From an uncultured bacterium (GTDB taxonomy: Bacteria; Gemmatimonadota; Gemmatimonadetes; Longimicrobiales; RSA9): a DNA stretch of 9,660 bases. Every line of letters starts with the position of its first letter. The stretch's first letter is position 1. Made by a program: the position numbers and the translations under genes. Of this stretch, positions 4,898 to 9,660 are shown piece after piece. The DNA lies in NCBI GenBank assembly GCA_937889645.1, contig CALBZE010000113.1, positions 1 through 9,660 on the forward strand, read 5' to 3'. The notes under the pieces were generated by a model. The model saw only the letters and a list, made by a program, of their open reading frames with translations, had not been told where the DNA came from and ran no database searches.

Positions 4898-5815
4898 CGT
4901 GTAGAGTGCACATACTTCCCGCCGCTCGAGAAGGCGAGAGGAACGCGCTTCGCGACGACGTGGAAGCGGCTCTGCGAGCGTCTCGCGCAGCCGCGGTCGA
5001 CTGGATCGAAGGGAGCGGCGCCCGGGATCTCGCTGGGCACGTTCCGCGGCAACCATCGCAAGCTCGAAAACGTCGAGGCCGTCTACGCTGTCGGCCTCGA
5101 TCTCGATAGCGACCTTCCTCCGTGGAAGGAAGTCGTCCACCTCTTCTCGGGCCACGAGGCGTTCGTCCACACGACGTGGACGAGCACTCCCGAGATCCTG
5201 CGAGCGCGCGTGTTCCTGCGCTTGTCGCGCCCCGTCTCTGGGGACGAGTACCGCCGCGTGTATCGCGCGGTGGTCGACCGCGTCAGTGGGTTCGGCCTCA
5301 CGGTGGACCGCGCGGCATCAGACCCATCGCGGTTCTGGTATTTGCCGTCGCGCCCGGCCACGCTCGAGGCGCTGAACGCGGAGCTCGAGCGAAAGAAGCT
5401 CGATCCCGTCGACGCGCTCCCGGAGTGGCAGCACGCGATCTGCACCGGTCGCCCCGTGAACGTCGATTGGGCGTTGACGACCGTTCCCCCGGAGCCTCCG
5501 CCAGCGCCCGTGCCGGAGCGACCTCGGAGCGTCGACCATGACAAGATCGTCGAGCGGGCGCGGCGGTGGCTCGCGGTCCGCGATCCTGCGATCGAGGGGA
5601 GCGGTGGCGATCGGCACACGTGGGAGACGACCGTTTGCATCGTGCGCGGCTTCGATCTCGATCCGGAGACCGCGTACGCGCTTCTCGCCGAGTGGAACCA
5701 GCGATGCGTCCCGCCGTGGACGGAGCGCGATCTACGCCGGAAGGTACGCGAGGCGAACGAGCGCGGCCAGCTCCCGCGCGGCTTCCTGCGCGACGAGCCG
5801 AGGAGGACGCCTTGA
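4895..5815 (+). CDS. Archaeo-eukaryotic-type (AEP) DNA primase
   Basis: 306 aa. The N-terminal catalytic part (about 1–170) shows A-V-G-L-D69-L-D71-S-D, the metal-binding DxD, then F-V-H-T-T-W-T-S-T-P, R-A-R-V-F-L-R-L-S-R-P-V, a helix, a conserved D, and D-P-S-R-F-W-Y-L-P-S, the sequence of blocks seen in phage and plasmid AEP-family primases. A Pro-rich linker (about 195–212) leads to a C-terminal helical domain (about 218–300) with G-S-G-G-D-R-H-T-W, A-L-L-A-E-W-N and P-P-W-T-E-R-D-L, resembling primase C-terminal domains. No helicase is fused; that activity is encoded at 7685–9202. Likely makes primers for element replication. The start is discussed under the hairpin at 4861–4897. Its stop overlaps the next start. 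Confidence 0.75.
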   Translation: MRVECTYFPPLEKARGTRFATTWKRLCERLAQPRSTGSKGAAPGISLGTFRGNHRKLENVEAVYAVGLDLDSDLPPWKEVVHLFSGHEAFVHTTWTSTPEILRARVFLRLSRPVSGDEYRRVYRAVVDRVSGFGLTVDRAASDPSRFWYLPSRPATLEALNAELERKKLDPVDALPEWQHAICTGRPVNVDWALTTVPPEPPPAPVPERPRSVDHDKIVERARRWLAVRDPAIEGSGGDRHTWETTVCIVRGFDLDPETAYALLAEWNQRCVPPWTERDLRRKVREANERGQLPRGFLRDEPRRTP

Positions 5816-7326
5816 GTGTCATCCTGCGTCCGTACCAGGAGGCGACGATCGCATCGCTACGAGCAGCGATCCGCGCCGGCAAGCGCCGCATCATGACAAC
5901 GATCCCGACGGGCGGCGGGAAGACGATCACCTCTGCGGCGCTCATCCGATCGGCGCTGCAGCGCGGGACGCGATGCATGTTCGTCGCGCACCGAAAGGAG
6001 CTGATCGATCAGACGGTGCGGACGTTCCTACGGCTCGGCGTGACGAACATCGGCGTCATCCGTGCCGGCGACAAGAGACGCAACCCGTCTGCTCCGCTGC
6101 AGATTGCGAGCATTCAGACGCTCGCTCGTCGCACGCAGGACGGCGAGTTCGGCGTGATCGTCATCGACGAAGCTCACCGCGCGATCGCCAAGTCCTACGT
6201 GACGCACATCTTCGAGCGGCACCCGCGGGCGATCATCATCGGGCTCTCTGCGACGCCGATCCGGTCCGACGGTCGCCCGCTCGGCTCTCACTTCGACGAG
6301 CTCGTGATCGGAGCGCGTTACTCGGAGCTCATCGAGGCGGGCGCCATCGTCGCGCCGCGCGTCTACTCCACGCCGATCCTGCCCGACCTATCGGAGGTTC
6401 GGACATCGGGCGGCGACTACAACCTCGAGGATCTCGAGGCGGCCGTGAACAAGGGCGCCCTTATCGGGAACCTCCTCCACGAGTGGCAGAAGCACCCTCG
6501 CCAACGAACCGTCGTTTTCGCGGTCAGCGTTCGTCACTCGCTCGCGATCGTCGACATGTTTCGATCGGCCGGCGTCGCCGCCGAACATCTCGACGGAACG
6601 ACACCCGAGCCCGAGCGAGAGGCCATCCTGGCGCGCCTCGAGTCCGGAGACACGCAAGTAGTGAGCAACGTTGGCGTGCTTTGCGAAGGCTGGGACATGC
6701 CGTCGTGCAAGACGTTAATCCTCGCGTGCCCTACGAAATCGCTGTCCAAGTACATGCAGATGGCCGGTCGCATCCTGCGGCCGTGGGAGGGCGTTACGCC
6801 GATCGTGCTCGATCACGGCGGGAACGTCGACCGTCACGGGCTTCCACACATCGATCGCGAGTGGTCACTCGACGTGAAGCCGAAGCGCACGCGCGAGGCG
6901 CCAACGAAGGTCTGCAAGGGCTGCTACGCGTACGTGCCCGCCGGAACGAAGAAGTGCCCATACTGCGACCACGTCTTCGAGGAGCAGCCCGAGCTTCCGA
7001 TCGAGCCGCCGAAGAAGGAGGAGATCCCGATCGATCTCGCGCTTCGTACGCTCGAGACGGACGGCGGCGCCGACGCTGCGAAGCTCCGATACTTCCGCGA
7101 TCTCCACCGGAAGTGTCGAGAGCGTGGGTGGAAGCTCGGTGCCGTGATCTACCGGTTCGAGGCGCGGTTCAGTGAGCCGCCGCCGAAGTCGTGGATCGAC
7201 GCGCTCAAGGCCGACTGGCGCCGAGATCGCGAGTGGAAGGAGCGAATTCGCGAACGGCAACGGAGGATCGCGGAGGAGGAAGCGAAGGCGCAGGCGCTTG
7301 CGATGTTCGATGAGGTCGCGCCATGA
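5812..7326 (+). CDS. SF2 DEAH-box DNA helicase with C-terminal zinc ribbon
   Basis: 504 aa from TTG 5812, which overlaps the primase stop (TTGA) and has AGGAGG (5801–5806) 5 bases upstream; the frame is open further upstream but that part overlaps the primase. Motifs in order: Q-region R6-P-Y-Q9, Walker A I31-P-T-G-G-G-K-T38, V-A-H-R-K-E-L (Ia), D119-E-A-H122, S146-A-T-P149, V-L-C-E-G-W-D (V), Q316-M-A-G-R-I-L-R (VI). A zinc ribbon follows (C368-x2-C371, C382-x2-C385), then a basic coiled-coil tail. This is the SSL2/RadD-like SF2 group, ATP-driven duplex or branched-DNA remodelers often found in phage replication modules. The next gene, a VRR-NUC nuclease, overlaps by 4 bases; the two probably act together. 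Confidence 0.88.
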   Translation: MSVILRPYQEATIASLRAAIRAGKRRIMTTIPTGGGKTITSAALIRSALQRGTRCMFVAHRKELIDQTVRTFLRLGVTNIGVIRAGDKRRNPSAPLQIASIQTLARRTQDGEFGVIVIDEAHRAIAKSYVTHIFERHPRAIIIGLSATPIRSDGRPLGSHFDELVIGARYSELIEAGAIVAPRVYSTPILPDLSEVRTSGGDYNLEDLEAAVNKGALIGNLLHEWQKHPRQRTVVFAVSVRHSLAIVDMFRSAGVAAEHLDGTTPEPEREAILARLESGDTQVVSNVGVLCEGWDMPSCKTLILACPTKSLSKYMQMAGRILRPWEGVTPIVLDHGGNVDRHGLPHIDREWSLDVKPKRTREAPTKVCKGCYAYVPAGTKKCPYCDHVFEEQPELPIEPPKKEEIPIDLALRTLETDGGADAAKLRYFRDLHRKCRERGWKLGAVIYRFEARFSEPPPKSWIDALKADWRRDREWKERIRERQRRIAEEEAKAQALAMFDEVAP

Positions 7327-7688
7327 CCGAGACCGATCTTCTTCGGCTCCTCTTCATGCACGCGCCCGCCGAGCTCCCGGACGCTCGGCTGTTCCGGCGG
7401 AATGTCGGCCGCTTCCGCACGTTCGGCGGCGAGCGTGTCGTGCACGTCGGGATCGAGGGCCAGGCCGACGTGTACGCGATCCTTCGCGGCGGACGGATCG
7501 TTGAGATCGAGACGAAGGCGCGCCGCGGACGACTGAGCCCAGCGCAGGAGGCATGGCGGGACTTCTGCGCCGGATGGGGGATCCCGCACGTGGTCCTTCG
7601 CGAGCGGCGAGGCGCCACGCCAGACGAGACCGTGCAGGAGTGGATCGAGGAGCTGCGCGCAGTGTTCGCGCGCGTGAGGACGTCATGA
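7323..7688 (+). CDS. VRR-NUC domain nuclease
   Basis: 121 aa, essentially one domain. ATG 7323 overlaps the helicase stop (ATGA), with GAGGT about 8 bases upstream. The VRR-NUC fold of the PD-(D/E)XK superfamily is visible: E45-G-Q-A-D49, E61-I-E63-T-K65, then L-S-P-A-Q75 and G-I-P-H-V-V-L. D49, E63 and K65 are the catalytic set. Stand-alone phage VRR-NUC proteins are thought to be structure-specific nucleases, sometimes coupled to an SF2 helicase, as the gene order here suggests (a Holliday-junction or flap substrate is inferred). It is the second PD-(D/E)XK nuclease of the window. Confidence 0.88.
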   Translation: MTETDLLRLLFMHAPAELPDARLFRRNVGRFRTFGGERVVHVGIEGQADVYAILRGGRIVEIETKARRGRLSPAQEAWRDFCAGWGIPHVVLRERRGATPDETVQEWIEELRAVFARVRTS

Positions 7689-9202
7689 CGGACGAGCCCG
7701 TGTACTTCGACGAAGACGAAGGCGAGAACCTACCGAGCATCGAAGAGCTCCAGGAAGAGGCGCCGCTCACAACGGACAGCGCGAACGCCGAAGCCGTCGT
7801 GCGAGAGCACGGCAAGGGGTACCGGTACGTCCTCGCGTGGAACACGTGGATCGCTTGGGACGGCCGGCGATGGGCCGTCGAAGGCGCAAAGCTTCGGCTC
7901 CAGGAGTCGATCAAAAACACGATGCGACTCCTTTGGGCGCGCGCGAGGGCACGTCTCCGCTCCGCCGAGGAGCGGATCCAGCAAGCCGCCCTCGCCGGTC
8001 AGAAGGACGAAGCCGCAGAGGCCTCGGTGAGGCGCGAAAAGGCGCTGCTCAAGTGGTACGAGCAGAGCCAGAACCAGGCGAAGATCGAGGCCTGCACGAA
8101 GCGCCTCGAGGCGATGCTGCCCGTCTCGCACGCGCAGCTCGATCGAAAGCCGTGGCTGCTGAACGTGGCGAACGGGACGATCGATCTGCGAACCGCCGAG
8201 CTCCGTCCGCACGATCGCGAGGACCTCATCACGCAGATCGCCGAGGTCGAATTCCACGATGACGCGCGGTGTCCGACGTGGGAATCGTTCGTCCGCGGCG
8301 CGATGGGCGGCGATCTGCAGCTCGTGCTCTACCTGCAGCGGTGGGCCGGGTACATGGCGACCGGCAACGTGAGCGAGCACGCGATGCTCTTCCTCTACGG
8401 CGGCGGCCGAAACGGAAAGAGCACGTTCGTGACGACGATCTGCAAGGTGCTCGGAGAGTACGCATGCAGCGCGCCGCGCGAGCTCCTGTTCGTCACGCGG
8501 ACCGGCGAACGGCACCCGGCGGAGATTGCTCGTCTGCACGGCAAGCGCGCCGTGTCCTGCGCCGAGGTCCCCGAGGATGCGCAGCTCGACGAAGCGAAGG
8601 TCAAGGATCTCACCGGCGGCGACGTCGTCGCGTGCCGTCGGATGCGTGAGGATTTCTGGGATTTGCACCCCACGCACAAGTTCGTTCTGAGCGGCAATCA
8701 CAAGCCGAACATCAAAGGCGCTGACGACGGAATTTGGCGACGCCTGCGGCTCGTTCCGTGGCTCGTGCAGGTCTCGGAGGATGCCGTCGATCGGCGGCTG
8801 CCGGACAAGCTGTACGCCGAGCGAGAGGGCATCCTGCGATGGATCGTGCAAGGCTGCCTCGAATGGCAGCGGATCGGGCTCTGCGAGCCGGAGATCGTGC
8901 GCGCGGCCACTCGCGAGTATCGCGAGGAGAGCGACGCCGTCGGCCGATACCTCGCCGAGCGCGTGGTGTTCGGGCCCGACGAGCGCGTCGCGCGCGCCGA
9001 CCTCCGACGAGACTACGAGGCGTGGTGCGAGGAGCAGGGATATCAGCCGCTCGGAGCTCGACGGTTCGCCCAGCGGTTGCGCGAGCACGGCGTGACGGAC
9101 GCCACCATCCGCGTCGGGCAGACATTCAAGAACGGGTGGCGCGGGGTACGTCTCCGGACCGTCTTCGATGGGGAAGGAGAAACTTCCGCTGTCGCAAACT
9201 GA
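7685..9202 (+). CDS. D5/P4-type SF3 replicative helicase
   Basis: 505 aa; ATG 7685 overlaps the preceding stop (ATGA), with GAGGA 4 bases upstream. Acidic N-terminus, then a D5_N-like region (Y-R-Y-V-L-A-W-N-T-W-I-A-W-D-G-R-R-W near 46–63, a charged coiled coil at about 85–130, and L158-L-N-V-A-N-G-T-I-D-L168). The SF3 AAA+ core has Walker A G239-G-G-R-N-G-K-S-T247, Walker B-like A-V-S-C-A-E294, motif C S336-G-N-H-K-P341, and W-R-R-L-R-L-V-P-W. The C-terminal about 90 residues form a winged-helix-like region. No Toprim or AEP primase domain precedes the helicase, so it pairs with the primase at 4895. In P4, the homologous α protein also recognises origin repeats, relevant to the motif array just downstream. 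Confidence 0.9.
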   Translation: MTDEPVYFDEDEGENLPSIEELQEEAPLTTDSANAEAVVREHGKGYRYVLAWNTWIAWDGRRWAVEGAKLRLQESIKNTMRLLWARARARLRSAEERIQQAALAGQKDEAAEASVRREKALLKWYEQSQNQAKIEACTKRLEAMLPVSHAQLDRKPWLLNVANGTIDLRTAELRPHDREDLITQIAEVEFHDDARCPTWESFVRGAMGGDLQLVLYLQRWAGYMATGNVSEHAMLFLYGGGRNGKSTFVTTICKVLGEYACSAPRELLFVTRTGERHPAEIARLHGKRAVSCAEVPEDAQLDEAKVKDLTGGDVVACRRMREDFWDLHPTHKFVLSGNHKPNIKGADDGIWRRLRLVPWLVQVSEDAVDRRLPDKLYAEREGILRWIVQGCLEWQRIGLCEPEIVRAATREYREESDAVGRYLAERVVFGPDERVARADLRRDYEAWCEEQGYQPLGARRFAQRLREHGVTDATIRVGQTFKNGWRGVRLRTVFDGEGETSAVAN

Positions 9203-9221
9203 GACCGATACGAGAAAGATC

Positions 9222-9581
9222 TACCCACGTACCCACGCACGGACGAAACGTTAGGAAATCACGGACGTTCGGGAAAAGCGCAGCCGTACGAAGTACCCAC
9301 GCGAGGTTGTCGACGTGGGCAGAAAAAATGCCCACGAGACCGAAAACTACCAACACGGAAAAACCCAATGAAAACAAGGTCGTTGGACATATTGTGGGTA
9401 TTGTTGGTACTTTCTTTCTTATTATCCGCTCTTACAAACAACAAAACGAAGGATCACGATCTCCAAATACGAGAAAATAGGAGATCGCTACCAACATGCC
9501 CTCAAGTACCCACGGATGGGTGCAACGACCAGGATTCATTGGCGATTCTCGTCGTGGGCATTTCCGAGCGAAGCACCCACG
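9222..9581. repeat. Iteron-like array in an AT-rich tract; candidate replication origin
   Basis: Twelve 8-mers fit NRCCMACR. Forward: TACCCACG at 9222, 9230, 9294 and 9507; TGCCCACG at 9329; CACCCACG at 9574; TACCAACA at 9348 and 9489. Reverse: CGTGGGCA at 9314 and 9553; TGTGGGTA at 9393; TGTTGGTA at 9402. Spacing is irregular (8, 9, 15, 18 and more). The middle (9341–9480) is about 38% GC by my count, far below the neighbouring genes, as expected for a melting region. Position right after the SF3 helicase gene and the iteron density suggest an origin; a late-promoter or regulator-binding array is the alternative. The whole 9203–9660 interval holds no confident gene. A TATTAT (9420–9425) could be a -10, without a good -35. 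Confidence 0.55.
9314..9336. repeat. Perfect 8-bp inverted repeat with A-rich loop
   Basis: CGTGGGCA (9314–9321) and TGCCCACG (9329–9336) pair perfectly around a 7-base GAAAAAA loop. Both arms are members of the motif array. The T/A-run is in the loop, not after the stem, so it is not a standard intrinsic terminator; a paired protein site or cruciform is more likely. Confidence 0.6.
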
Positions 9582-9660
9582 TCGCCGGCGGCGAGGTCGA
9601 GGCGCAAGCTGGGGGCTATGGACCCCACCCCCTGAACAGTGCCGGCCGGGGGGGCCGGAT
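9368..9660 (+). CDS. Doubtful open frame with membrane-like N-terminus, partial
   Basis: From ATG 9368 the frame stays open for 97 codons to the window edge. The start encodes a basic then hydrophobic stretch (M-K-T-R-S-L-D-I-L-W-V-L-L-V-L-S-F-L-L-S), like a signal anchor, followed by a polar region and a Gly-rich end. Against it: only a weak GGA upstream, a sharp shift from AT-rich to GC-rich codons midway, overlap with the repeat array, and other frames (for example from ATG 9496, with AGGAG 12 bases upstream) that are also open here. No family recognised. Confidence 0.18.
   Translation, partial: MKTRSLDILWVLLVLSFLLSALTNNKTKDHDLQIRENRRSLPTCPQVPTDGCNDQDSLAILVVGISERSTHVAGGEVEAQAGGYGPHPLNSAGRGGR
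9642..9658. repeat. GC-only hairpin near the right edge
   Basis: CCGGCC (9642–9647) and GGCCGG (9653–9658) form a perfect 6-bp stem around five G residues. A second G-run/C-run pair lies just upstream (GGGGG at 9611, CCCC at 9623). No T-run follows within the window, so a terminator cannot be claimed; a structural or packaging-related site is possible. Confidence 0.35.

Noticed and set aside
5566..5811. Upstream extension of the SF2 helicase frame to ATG 5566
   Set aside because: It would overlap 246 bases of the primase; the TTG 5812 with AGGAGG 5 bases upstream starts exactly before the helicase Q-motif region.
5538..7175. 545-aa plus-strand frame in another phase
   Set aside because: Overlaps the primase end and SF2 helicase; Arg-rich, without helicase or other motifs.
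7730..9088. 452-aa minus-strand frame
   Set aside because: Antisense to the SF3 helicase with its clear Walker A; no motif in the minus translation.
9223..9581. CRISPR array interpretation of the CCCACG repeats
   Set aside because: Units are only 8 bp, in both orientations with irregular spacing, and no cas gene other than the Cas4-like nuclease, which pairs with recT, is present.
9496..9660. Open frame from ATG 9496, with AGGAG 12 bases upstream
   Set aside because: Arg/Gly/Pro-rich, low third-position GC, no motif; overlaps another open frame and the array, so not supportable as a gene.
9639..9660. GTG at 9639 as the start of a next gene (possibly packaging)
   Set aside because: Only seven codons visible and no Shine-Dalgarno; cannot be assessed in the window.

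Overview
This window looks like the early (lysis–lysogeny switch plus replication/recombination) region of a temperate phage or prophage from a high-GC bacterium. Genes are clearly GC-rich, use GTG and TTG as well as ATG starts, and are packed with 1–4 base overlaps. The host cannot be fixed from sequence alone; a high-GC Gram-negative such as a myxobacterium is plausible, and an actinobacterium is not excluded. No structural, integrase, tRNA or rRNA gene is visible.

Left arm, minus strand (1–2736). Reading leftward from the switch there is a helix-turn-helix repressor candidate (2736–2224), an ImmA/IrrE-type zinc metallopeptidase (2152–1571), a RecT-family single-strand annealing protein (1501–656) and a Cas4/RecB-like PD-(D/E)XK nuclease that starts at a GTG overlapping the recT stop and runs off the left edge (659–<1). 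The nuclease and RecT form a two-component recombination module. The HTH–ImmA pair resembles the repressor/anti-repressor-protease pairs of ICEs and prophages.

Switch (2737–2817) and operators. A 16-bp near-palindrome at 2795–2810 recurs, 15/16 identical, in front of recT (1512–1527). A weaker version lies beside the repressor start (2755–2770). The two strong copies lie within candidate promoters that begin just upstream of an ATG with no Shine-Dalgarno, suggesting near-leaderless mRNAs for recT and cro under one repressor.

Right arm, plus strand (2818–9202), probably one long early operon: Cro-like HTH protein, 29-aa membrane peptide, 77-aa helical protein, an N6-adenine methyltransferase fused to a NUMOD4/HNH nuclease, a 59-aa zinc-finger protein, an archaeo-eukaryotic-type primase, an SF2 helicase with a zinc ribbon, a VRR-NUC nuclease, and a D5/P4-type SF3 helicase. 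Primase and SF3 helicase, often fused in phages, are separate genes here with an SF2 helicase and nuclease between them.

Right end (9203–9660). There is no confident gene. It holds an AT-rich stretch (about 38% GC by hand count over 9341–9480) and twelve copies of an 8-bp motif (consensus NRCCMACR, best form TACCCACG) in both orientations within 360 bp. I read it as a candidate replication origin just after the helicase gene. GC-rich hairpins follow at the very end.
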